From positions 62,001-126,000 of the forward strand of contig NZ_JNLL01000002.1 of the NCBI RefSeq assembly GCF_000703085.1: 64,000 bases of DNA, in the 5' to 3' direction. Each line of letters opens with the position of its first letter. The first letter of the stretch is position 1. Below, in pieces: positions 48,801 to 57,040 of this stretch. Position numbers and translations under genes: made by a program. Below the pieces are notes generated by a model. The model ran no database searches. It saw only the letters and a program-made list of their open reading frames with translations, and was not told the origin of the DNA. Source of the DNA: Persephonella sp. KM09-Lau-8. Its GTDB lineage: Bacteria > Aquificota > Aquificia > Aquificales > Hydrogenothermaceae.

Positions 48801-50363
48801 TTACTCTCCTACTGGGGCTCTAAATACTTTTTCTTCAGGAGAAACTTCATCTTCTAAAATGTTTTGGCTTTTTTCTATGAAAGGTTTTTCATCAACCAGG
48901 TCTTTTTCTGTATCTATTACCAGTTTCTTCAGGATTATAACATCCCCCTGTCTTCCGGCATTTACCTCTACAACAGGAAATATCTGGTCGGCAAGCTTAA
49001 GGAAATAGTCGCTTAACTCTTTTGCAGCTCCTGAAACACCTGAATAAATAGCTGCCTTTGTTGCCTCATTAGGGTCTATAGTCTGAGTAGTTCCCAATGG
49101 CGATATTGAAGTTGTATATGTAGATTGCTGGAAGGCATTTCCAATACCTTCAACAAACTTTGCAAATAATACTCTTGCTAAAACAGCTCCCTCTCGAGAA
49201 ACAACCCTACCAATAAAACCTGTTTTACCATCTTCGCCGTTTACATAACCAGACATACTCTTTTGGAGTATCTTGCCCGTTTTTGTAACGCAGGAAAGTT
49301 TTGTAATCCTTATGTATACCCTCTGTGATGACAGATCTCCCTTAGCATCACCTATAACAAAACAACCTTTCAGGTTTGCTTTATAGCCATTGGGCAAAAT
49401 GGAAGCTGAAAGAACCCTCCCTAACACAGGGGTAGGAATGGCTTTTCCTTTCATTCCGGTTGGAGCATCTACTCCATTGAGAAGAACTATTCTGAAAAAA
49501 CTACCTGCAGGAAATACAAATCTTGTTTCTTCTTTCTTTTTAGAAGAAGTCTGGGAGGTTTCCTTTTGTTTTTGCCCAACAGGATTAGACCCCTTTTGTG
49601 GTTTAACACCTGAAGTGGCTGAACTATACTCAGAAACTGAAGGGGTTGAAGAAACAGAAGCAACCTTCGTACCTGCACTAACATTAACAGTGGGTTCCTG
49701 AAAAGTAGCAACAGGATCATCTAAAACTTGAACAGTATAAACAACTTTTTTCTGGCCACGAGGCATCCCTCCGGCAGGAACATCCGGCTTTATATCAATG
49801 GTAACGTCATTGTCCGAATCAACATCTGGAGGAGGCAAAGGAACTAATTCCTTTTTGCTCACTGTTGTATAAGAGCTAGAATTAGAATTGTTTGAAACAT
49901 TTGAGGAATTTTGAGATGGTTTTGTGGCAGTGTTTGACGTTTGTTTGTCTGCTAAAGTTGAAACTGGTTTATTGGAAGATTTTTTCTCATTAAGCTGTTT
50001 TTCAAGTTCCTCTATTTTTTTCTCAAGGGCAAGAACTCTCGCATTTTCTAAGCTTTTATCTTCAAAATCCTCAGGTACTGCTTCAACAGGAGATTTTATC
50101 TCTTTGTCCACAGGTTTTTTTGCCTGCTGTCTAGAGTTCGCTACAAAAATAACAATTACCCCAAATATTATTCCCACAATTGCAAGGAAAAAAACCTTTT
50201 TTCTGTTGGCAGCTGAAACATCCTGTTCATAAGGGCTTACCTGCTCATCCTCTGGAGCTTCAAATGCATCTTCAGGGTGAATATTTTTGTCCTCTGATTC
50301 TACAGCTTCTTTCTTTTCCTCTTTTTTCTTACCAAAGGAAAAATTCGGTTTTTTCCATTCCAT
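48801..50363 (-). CDS. traB: TraB-like core-complex protein (VirB10 type)
   Basis: 520 residues: cytosolic N-terminus, membrane helix (VFFLAIVGIIFGVIVIFVA near 55), a coiled coil and Ser/Pro-rich periplasmic linker, then a VirB10-like barrel with FPAGSFFRIVLLNGVDAPT near 290, NLKGCFVIGDAKGDLSS and VYIRITKLSCV. TraB spans both membranes and links the core complex to the cytosolic ATPases. It lies between traK and traV as in F. Confidence 0.9.
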   Translation of the reverse strand: MEWKKPNFSFGKKKEEKKEAVESEDKNIHPEDAFEAPEDEQVSPYEQDVSAANRKKVFFLAIVGIIFGVIVIFVANSRQQAKKPVDKEIKSPVEAVPEDFEDKSLENARVLALEKKIEELEKQLNEKKSSNKPVSTLADKQTSNTATKPSQNSSNVSNNSNSSSYTTVSKKELVPLPPPDVDSDNDVTIDIKPDVPAGGMPRGQKKVVYTVQVLDDPVATFQEPTVNVSAGTKVASVSSTPSVSEYSSATSGVKPQKGSNPVGQKQKETSQTSSKKKEETRFVFPAGSFFRIVLLNGVDAPTGMKGKAIPTPVLGRVLSASILPNGYKANLKGCFVIGDAKGDLSSQRVYIRITKLSCVTKTGKILQKSMSGYVNGEDGKTGFIGRVVSREGAVLARVLFAKFVEGIGNAFQQSTYTTSISPLGTTQTIDPNEATKAAIYSGVSGAAKELSDYFLKLADQIFPVVEVNAGRQGDVIILKKLVIDTEKDLVDEKPFIEKSQNILEDEVSPEEKVFRAPVGE

Positions 50364-50365
50364 TA

Positions 50366-51232
50366 CTATTTAACCTCTTTCTGAGTTTCTGCAAAAACCT
50401 CTGTAGGTTCAACAACAACTATAGAAGTTCCCTGGCCTTCTCTAAGGACAAGGTCTTCTATGCTTATAGCAAGAGGTTTCTTTGATAAAAACATAAAATC
50501 CTTTTCTCTCAATGGTCTTACAATATCTTGATTGGCAACAAAAGAATAAAGAGAAACTGTGTATTCAGGACCAACAAAGGATTTAATCTTTATCAAAGAA
50601 CCCTGTTTAAACTCTTTTACAGGTTTATAAAATCTATAAACTCTATATCCTGGAATATCCCCTTTTCTCAGAACAAGTTTAACCAAAGAAACCATAGCAT
50701 TTACATAAGAATCTGCATTTTTTAATACCTGACGAGCTTTTTTTTCGTCGTATTCTCTAACCACCTTTCCTTCGTTCTTTATCGAATTAACGTAAGCATC
50801 ATCATTGGATTTATTTAAAGCAAATAAGCTTTTCTTGTCGTTGCCTTTAAGCTCTATTGTTACAGGAGGTATTTTCATCGGCTTGAGTAAAAGACTATAC
50901 ATAACCCCGCCACACTTTATAAACAAATCCTTGGGGGTAGGATCATATAAAACCTTTTCTTCTATACCGTCCTGACTTTTGATTATTTTGGGAGCTATCT
51001 TCAGAAAGGCATTTTTCTTATCCTGGTCTAAATAAACTCTCATATATTTTTCTTTACTGTATCTGTAATAGGATATACCAGAAGGGCAGTATATTCTATT
51101 TAGATCGGATATGGATATGTTTACTATTTCGAATGCGTTTTTAACAACAACTCCTTTTTCCTTCGCTGAAGAAAAGGAAAAGGCAAAAATACTACTTAGA
51201 AGAAGCAAGCTTATTCTTGTCTTTAATCTCAT
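50366..51232 (-). CDS. traK: TraK-like secretin-type protein (VirB9 type)
   Basis: 288 residues, signal peptide (SLLLLSSIFAFSFSSA), a beta-rich domain with ISDLNRIYCPSGISY and a C-terminal part with IKSFVGPEYTVSLYSFVAN. TraK is the periplasmic outer-membrane core protein binding TraV and TraB. It overlaps traE by 41 bp, more than usual, but the ATG has a GAGGT site and the signal peptide supports it. Confidence 0.85.
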   Translation of the reverse strand: MRLKTRISLLLLSSIFAFSFSSAKEKGVVVKNAFEIVNISISDLNRIYCPSGISYYRYSKEKYMRVYLDQDKKNAFLKIAPKIIKSQDGIEEKVLYDPTPKDLFIKCGGVMYSLLLKPMKIPPVTIELKGNDKKSLFALNKSNDDAYVNSIKNEGKVVREYDEKKARQVLKNADSYVNAMVSLVKLVLRKGDIPGYRVYRFYKPVKEFKQGSLIKIKSFVGPEYTVSLYSFVANQDIVRPLREKDFMFLSKKPLAISIEDLVLREGQGTSIVVVEPTEVFAETQKEVK

Positions 51233-51770
51233 AACCTAATACCTCAAACTTTCCTAATTTATTTATTCTGTATTTGAGAACATAAGTTGCCCTAGTGCTT
51301 TCAATTAGTTTGCCCATGGAATATCTGTAGAGAATCCCCCCAAGCTCAATTCTGTCCTTGAAAACCTTTATATCTCCTGTGACTGCAAAAGCCTGTGAAA
51401 CTCCATACTTAATGGATTGTCTGGCTATTTTTGACAGTTTCTCTTTAACAATATCATGGTATTCAGGAGCTACAAGAGACAAAAATCTCGCAAATTTATA
51501 CTTAACATTATGAGGATTGTAGTTCATGAGATAGGAAACCACAGAAAGACCCATCATCTCCAAATAGGTTCTGGAGGGTTTATTTCCTTCGTATGAAAAC
51601 TGCTTGTCCATAAGAGCAGGAACCAAAATAACCCTCTGATTTGAAGATACATTAACAAGAGAAATAGTTAAAACAATGGAAACTACGGATAAAACCAAAA
51701 TAATCGTAAAATAGAGAAGATTTTCTTTAACTAAAGCTATCCAATTTTGCTTAAAGTTCCTAACAAGCAT
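51192..51770 (-). CDS. traE: TraE-like inner-membrane protein (VirB5/VirB8 position)
   Basis: 192 residues: a membrane helix (LYFTIILVLSVVSIVLTISLV) and a periplasmic domain with VPALMDKQFSYEGNKPSRTYLE, which fits TraE. The C-terminus carries YVLKYRINKLGKFEVLGYEI. TraE helps assemble the pilus base. It starts 3 bp after traL. Confidence 0.85.
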   Translation of the reverse strand: MLVRNFKQNWIALVKENLLYFTIILVLSVVSIVLTISLVNVSSNQRVILVPALMDKQFSYEGNKPSRTYLEMMGLSVVSYLMNYNPHNVKYKFARFLSLVAPEYHDIVKEKLSKIARQSIKYGVSQAFAVTGDIKVFKDRIELGGILYRYSMGKLIESTRATYVLKYRINKLGKFEVLGYEIKDKNKLASSK

Positions 51771-51773
51771 AAC

Positions 51774-52055
51774 TTACTCCAAAAATGTTTTTATGTAACC
51801 CGGTAAAGAACCTTTTCTACCTAAAAGCCCTATATGATATAAAAAAGCAAAGATAAAACGGTTGGGCTTTCTATCTTTAAGCAATGTGTAAAAATAAGAG
51901 AGTGCTATTCCTAAGACAATAAGAAGAAAAACCTTTGTGGCTATCCCAATAATAAACATAAGAAGTGTAGGAGCCACTTCATCTGCCTCATACTCAACAA
52001 ACATTGGAAAGTCATCTGCATGTGTTGGAAATCTGGTCGGCAATTTCTCACTCAT
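51774..52055 (-). CDS. traL: TraL-like inner-membrane protein
   Basis: 93 residues. LPTRFPTHADDFPMFVEYEADE is the TraL start, then a long hydrophobic region (TLLMFIIGIATKVFLLIVLGIAL) and a short C-terminus with LPGYIKTF. First gene of the 13-gene tra operon and preceded by a tra promoter box. In F, the pilin gene traA lies just before traL; none is seen here. Confidence 0.85.
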   Translation of the reverse strand: MSEKLPTRFPTHADDFPMFVEYEADEVAPTLLMFIIGIATKVFLLIVLGIALSYFYTLLKDRKPNRFIFAFLYHIGLLGRKGSLPGYIKTFLE

Positions 52056-52106
52056 CTTAGACTCCTCTAAACAAAAAATACCAATAATTTACAGGATTAT
52101 AATTTT

Positions 52107-52131
52107 ATTATAACACAAAACACTAAATCAG
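52107..52131 (-). promoter_or_regulatory. tra promoter box, copy 2 (traL operon)
   Basis: Minus strand: TTTAGTGTTTTGTG then TTATAAT, extended -10 TGTTATAAT ending at 52107, followed by a second TATAAT-like word. A TGAAAAA word stands upstream at about 52133-52139. It should drive the traL-to-trbC operon. Confidence 0.65.
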
Positions 52132-52142
52132 TTTTTCAAAAA

Positions 52143-53105
52143 CTATAAACGACAGGTAACCCTGTTTCTACCTTGTTTTTTAGAAGAATAAAGTAAAGAA
52201 TCACAGGCTGAATACATCTCTTTTGTGGAAGAAAATCCATTGGAGTCAACCACACCAAAGCTTGCAGTTATGTTTATAATGGTCTTCTTTTTTATAATGA
52301 AAGGATGTTGCTCTATCTGCATCCTGATTCTCTCCGCTACCTTACATGCATATACAGAGTCGTTAAAGTTGAGTATAATTCCGAATTCTTCTCCTCCGAT
52401 CCTTCCAACAAAGTCTTCAGCTCGAACAGAATCTTTCAGGAGTCTACCTACTTCCTTTAAGACTGTATCTCCTCCATCATGCCCATAAGTGTCGTTAATA
52501 CTCTTAAAGTAATCTATATCCACTAAAATCAAAGAGAATTTATACTCGCTATTTCTCTGGGTAGCAGAAAACATTTTACTAAAGTAATCAAAAAATGCCT
52601 TTCTGGTATAAACTCCGGTCAAAGGGTCTATTGAAAACTCCTCTATTATTTTGTTTAAATCATTTTCAAAAAGATTTGCTGTCTCTTTGAGAGAATCTAG
52701 CAGATCCCTTAAATTTAAAAACGTTTTATCTATAAGTCTAAGCTTACTATAAACAAAATCTAAATAGGGAGAAGCATACCCCTCGGACTTTTCCTTTTCC
52801 AAAGCTTTATAAATAGCATCAAAAGTAAAAATTAAGCCTTCTATAGTCGACACAATTCTGTTCGTCTTGTCCTTATAAGATAAAAATAGATTTCCCACCT
52901 CAAACAAATTATTAATATCTCTATTCAAGGCAAAGTAAAGCTCCTGGGGAGAACGGGAGTCATCTTTGTTTTTTTCCATGTATGAAAACACCTTATACCA
53001 CTTACTATAATTGCTTGGCGTGATTGGGATGTCATTTTCAACCATATAGGAAAGAGTTTTTGAAGATACCTTATTAACTACATCTTCGCTAAAAACACTA
53101 TCCAT
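52143..53105 (-). CDS. diguanylate cyclase (GGDEF)
   Basis: About 320 residues from the ATG at 53105 (AAGGAG upstream). The N-terminal 160 residues are helical, and the C-terminal GGDEF domain starts DPLTGVYTRKAFFDYF and carries DIDYFKSINDTYGHDGGD and GGEEF near 237. The inhibitory RxxD site (RAED, five residues before GGEEF) is present. All catalytic residues are intact, so it should make c-di-GMP. It ends 12 bp before the traL promoter box and starts 21 bp after traN. Confidence 0.9.
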   Translation of the reverse strand: MDSVFSEDVVNKVSSKTLSYMVENDIPITPSNYSKWYKVFSYMEKNKDDSRSPQELYFALNRDINNLFEVGNLFLSYKDKTNRIVSTIEGLIFTFDAIYKALEKEKSEGYASPYLDFVYSKLRLIDKTFLNLRDLLDSLKETANLFENDLNKIIEEFSIDPLTGVYTRKAFFDYFSKMFSATQRNSEYKFSLILVDIDYFKSINDTYGHDGGDTVLKEVGRLLKDSVRAEDFVGRIGGEEFGIILNFNDSVYACKVAERIRMQIEQHPFIIKKKTIINITASFGVVDSNGFSSTKEMYSACDSLLYSSKKQGRNRVTCRL

Positions 53106-53128
53106 CACTATCTCCTTATCCTAAATTC

Positions 53129-56100
53129 TTAATTCACATTGTTATCATAAAAATCCTGAATCTTATCTTGCATATTTTGCTGAACGTCCTGAGGTTTAAA
53201 TTTTTCGTTTATTTCGTCCTGCATAAAGTTCTCGTACTCGCTAAAGTCTATTTTTCCGAAATCTATAGACTGAAGCTCTGCTGGAGTAAATCCTCTACAG
53301 ATAGGATTTTTAGGATCCCCCCAAGAAAGACCTATTTGAGGTCTCCCCTGCTCATGAAGTATTCTGGCTAAAACTGAACCAAAACAACAAAAAGTTTTCT
53401 TTCTTTGGACACAGGTTCCCATCCATTCTTCAGCACAATAACTACCAACGTAATGACATCTGGCATCCGCAAGAGTATATTCCTTCCCTTTATTGGTAGT
53501 TCTCATCTTGGCCAGTATCTTCTCACGGGGCTTACATTGTCCCAATCCAAACCACGTGCTTGTTTTTTTACAACAATCGGAAAAGCCAGTCTGAACTCCT
53601 GGAGGCCTACATCTATAATCATTTCCATTAAATATATATATGGTGCCCAAGCAATTTCCATTCTCATCTATTTCACCATCTGCCTGCTTATCATTTGCTC
53701 CTTCAACTGTATCTGTATTTGTGTAGTTTCCGGCATAAAGAGCATCCCCACAAGTTAGTCGAGAACAATAATTTTTTCCATCCTCCATTGTAATACACTG
53801 ATATTCACTTCCCAGTGGACAGGATAAGTCGCCAACATAACAAAGATCATTATCAGGATTATAAACACCACTAAAACAAATAGGAACAAGTTCACACTTA
53901 TTTACAGGAGTTGAACTCCAAGTGTACGTATAAGAAGGACCCGAAGGGCAGTCATGCTGAGCCTCTGATAAACACACATCAAGTTGTGTATCGTATTTGA
54001 TTGTATTAGAAAGGGAAAAGCTATCATCTATAGGACAGTTTATATCCTGAATACATATGTCTTCACTGGCAGAATAAGTATAACTTCCACAATCTTTTGA
54101 TACGGTGGCTTCACATCTGTCTGTATCAGGATTAAACACGTAATCACAACTTACATTTTGATAACAAACTGAATTTGTAGAGTCATAACTCCAATCTGAA
54201 GGGCACTCAGTCCCTGCTTGAATCCAGCACTTGTCATTCACAGTATCAAGACTTCCACCACTACTACAAGTCGCATTGGTAACACATTTATCCAGATTCA
54301 CATCATAGGAAGTTCCTGATGGACAGTCTATTGTGGCATCTACCCAACACACATCAGCATTTCCATCAAAGTTTCCACCACTTGGACAAGAAGGATTGGC
54401 AACACATTTATCACCTGATAGGGTTGAGCCTGAGGGGCAGGTAGAAATTTCGTTTTTATAACTATCGTTAAATATCAGAATTTCAATTCCCCCCATATGG
54501 CATGGTCCTCCACCAATTATAAAATGCCTCATTTCTCCGGGGGGAATAGGGTCACCGTACATATAAAAATTACAATTTTCATCAAACCCAGAACCTTCAC
54601 AATTTCCTTTTGAAGGCTCACAAGAAATATATGTTGGATCCTCAAAAGGACCATTATTACAAAAGTATTCTCTGACGTAACATATCCATGAACTTTCGGT
54701 TGTAGCATCCTTCTCACACCTATTGGTCGTAGAATTATAACTAAACCCACTTGGACATATTATATCAGTTGTTTCACATCTTTGTCCTGTCCATGTATAG
54801 CCGCTTGGACAGGAAACTGTAGCATTAGAGATACATTTATCTAAAGAGTTTGAGTATGTTGTCCCTGATGGGCATGATGGAGGACTGTATTCACAGGTTG
54901 TTCCGTTTAATGTATATCCGTCTGGACAGGTAAAGGTCACAGGATATTCACATCTATTTGTGTTTGCATTATAAGAACCTATTCCACAATCTATTGTTTT
55001 ATAGCAAACCTGATTTGTGCTGTCGTAAGTGTAATCACTTGGACAAACAGGGGTATAAGCCTTTTCACATCTATCCTTCTGTTTATTCAGTACACCGTTA
55101 TCTGGACATTGATACTGCATGGTGCACCTGTCTATACTGCTGTCCCATGAGTAACCTGCAGGACAAGTTATCGTTGCATCTGCTTGACACATATTTCTTT
55201 CTGGATTTAGTTGACCTTCTGGACAGTAAGGCTGTATATTGGTCGCATCACACTGAACCCTTTCCTCTGGACACAAATAAGCAGGGTTTATTGTTATAGA
55301 TAAAGAATATCTATTGTCCTGAGTACACTGTTCAGAAACAGATTCAACGTCTGTCAATTCAATTAACCTAACTCCTGAAGGAATATTAATAACCAAAGAC
55401 CCTCCATCCTCTGAATACGAAAGGGTCTGAAGAGTAAGATTTCCTAAGCAAACAGGGGCAGAATCAGGATTCCCAAGCCAATAATATTTTCCATCATCGC
55501 CTTTAAAAATTATCCAGGATTTTACAGCCGACAGACCGTCTTTTCTACAACCTTCTGTATCTGTAGAATAATTGTAACAGTAATCTATAGAACCGGAAGC
55601 AGAAACCCTGATTTGTCCCTCATACTGATTTAAAGAAACGGTTTGTGGAGAGTTATAATTTATAGAAATCGTTCCCGCATCGCATTGATAAACACCATTA
55701 TCATTTGCACAAACATAACAAGGAGTATCTCCTCCACAAACATTATCTACTATAGCCTGCTGGTAATCCGACGTATCTGCATTAATAGGCTCTCCATTTA
55801 CACAATCTAAGGCACCATTCCATTCAACCAGAGCATATCTCTTAGGAGCAAAATCTCCTCCATTTGAAGCATGATATCCTGTATCGTTCCACAAACCCCC
55901 TTCATCCATTTCTACCCAGTGCTCTCCTAAAACAGGAACAACTCCTATATCAGCCTGATCAACATAGTTGTTAGGCTCTCCCTGTTTCCAATTTGTATAA
56001 GCAACTACAGAACCACTCCTCCAAACAAATCTATCCGGATTCACTACACCAAAATTTTGCGTCCTGTTCGGATCATAAAGTCCTATCCATGCAGAACCTG

Positions 56101-56434
56101 CAGAATAAAAAGACAATATCGAAGACAATAAAGAGTTTATTCCCTCATCAGAAATAACGGCAAGATTTGAAAAATCCTCCCAAAAACCCTTATTTGTGGT
56201 TAAAGCATAAGTTTTATTATTGTAATAGACAAAGCCTCTATATCTTGAAGTGTCACAAGTTCCAGAACTGGCAGAACTGGAAGGATTCATCTCCTCGCAG
56301 GAAGAACATAAACTGCCACATAAACTTGAATCAGCAAAAACAGCCTCTAAGTCACTACAATAAAATGGGCCAGCATAAGAAGACGCTTTTATTAGAAAAA
56401 GAAATAACAAAGCTATCCAGTGCCTTCTTGCCAT
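53129..56434 (-). CDS. traN: TraN-like adhesin with C-type-lectin-like domain
   Basis: 1101 residues, signal peptide, very Cys-rich. Residues about 65-205 look like a C-type lectin domain: WIGLYDP, FVWRSGSVVAYTNWKQGEPNN, HWVEM and a final YALVEW. A central region repeats short CPSGYTWDxxxxxC modules about a dozen times. The last 200 residues are TraN-like (WFGLGQCKPREKILAKM, CVQRKKTFCCFGSVLARIL, QGRPQIGLSWGD). TraN is the outer-membrane adhesin that stabilises mating pairs by binding a recipient surface protein. Confidence 0.85.
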   Translation of the reverse strand: MARRHWIALLFLFLIKASSYAGPFYCSDLEAVFADSSLCGSLCSSCEEMNPSSSASSGTCDTSRYRGFVYYNNKTYALTTNKGFWEDFSNLAVISDEGINSLLSSILSFYSAGSAWIGLYDPNRTQNFGVVNPDRFVWRSGSVVAYTNWKQGEPNNYVDQADIGVVPVLGEHWVEMDEGGLWNDTGYHASNGGDFAPKRYALVEWNGALDCVNGEPINADTSDYQQAIVDNVCGGDTPCYVCANDNGVYQCDAGTISINYNSPQTVSLNQYEGQIRVSASGSIDYCYNYSTDTEGCRKDGLSAVKSWIIFKGDDGKYYWLGNPDSAPVCLGNLTLQTLSYSEDGGSLVINIPSGVRLIELTDVESVSEQCTQDNRYSLSITINPAYLCPEERVQCDATNIQPYCPEGQLNPERNMCQADATITCPAGYSWDSSIDRCTMQYQCPDNGVLNKQKDRCEKAYTPVCPSDYTYDSTNQVCYKTIDCGIGSYNANTNRCEYPVTFTCPDGYTLNGTTCEYSPPSCPSGTTYSNSLDKCISNATVSCPSGYTWTGQRCETTDIICPSGFSYNSTTNRCEKDATTESSWICYVREYFCNNGPFEDPTYISCEPSKGNCEGSGFDENCNFYMYGDPIPPGEMRHFIIGGGPCHMGGIEILIFNDSYKNEISTCPSGSTLSGDKCVANPSCPSGGNFDGNADVCWVDATIDCPSGTSYDVNLDKCVTNATCSSGGSLDTVNDKCWIQAGTECPSDWSYDSTNSVCYQNVSCDYVFNPDTDRCEATVSKDCGSYTYSASEDICIQDINCPIDDSFSLSNTIKYDTQLDVCLSEAQHDCPSGPSYTYTWSSTPVNKCELVPICFSGVYNPDNDLCYVGDLSCPLGSEYQCITMEDGKNYCSRLTCGDALYAGNYTNTDTVEGANDKQADGEIDENGNCLGTIYIFNGNDYRCRPPGVQTGFSDCCKKTSTWFGLGQCKPREKILAKMRTTNKGKEYTLADARCHYVGSYCAEEWMGTCVQRKKTFCCFGSVLARILHEQGRPQIGLSWGDPKNPICRGFTPAELQSIDFGKIDFSEYENFMQDEINEKFKPQDVQQNMQDKIQDFYDNNVN

Positions 56435-57012
56435 TGTAAGAACCTCTCTCTTAAAAAATAAAATCCTTGAAAATTGTCAAACCCTAAATCAATGGCTTTC
56501 TTAAAATCATCCTCCGTTTCAACCTCTTCAGCAACTACCGTAATCCCTTCAGACTTGAATCCTGTAACATACCCTTCAACAGACAGACTATTCTGCGGAT
56601 TTTTCCAGTATTTCCCATCGAACTTTACACAAACAATACAGGGAAGAATAGAGCTAACTGCAAAAGAAACTTTATCCAGTCCAAAATCATCTATAACAAT
56701 ACCACAACCCAAAAACTCTACAGCATCCCTAAGATTAAGCACGCTTACTCTATCGTAAGATTTACCAACGATTTCCATATAAATACCGTTTCTTTTAGGG
56801 TAAATCTCCAGGAGATTTCTATAAAAAAACAGAAGAGTTTCAGGAAAAATATTAAATGTATAAAAAACTTGATCTGTCTTCTTTGATTGGATGTAGTTTA
56901 AAATCTTTTTTGTATTGGAATAATCCTCTTTAGGAGACTTAGGCACCCTGAAAAAAACCTCCTTCATCACTGTCTTCCTATCTAAAGAAAAAACATTTTC
57001 TACTCTAAACAT
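56413..57012 (-). CDS. compact EAL-domain protein
   Basis: 199 residues, a short EAL domain with the motifs in order: EVFFRV in the EALLR position, FNIFPETLL, YMEIVGKS (ExT/ES position), VIDDFGLDK (DDFG), VKFDGKYW (KxD) and VVAEEVETEDDF then FQGFYF (AEGVET...QGY). The first EAL reads EVF and AEGVET reads AEEVET, so it may cleave or merely bind c-di-GMP. It overlaps traN by 22 bp. Confidence 0.8.
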   Translation of the reverse strand: MFRVENVFSLDRKTVMKEVFFRVPKSPKEDYSNTKKILNYIQSKKTDQVFYTFNIFPETLLFFYRNLLEIYPKRNGIYMEIVGKSYDRVSVLNLRDAVEFLGCGIVIDDFGLDKVSFAVSSILPCIVCVKFDGKYWKNPQNSLSVEGYVTGFKSEGITVVAEEVETEDDFKKAIDLGFDNFQGFYFLRERFLQWQEGTG

Positions 57013-57040
57013 GTCCTTTCTGCTCCAATACAGTCAATTA

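Noticed and set aside
54958-55299. 113-codon plus-strand frame inside traN
   Set aside because: Opposite the Cys-repeat region of TraN; its composition mirrors the repeats.
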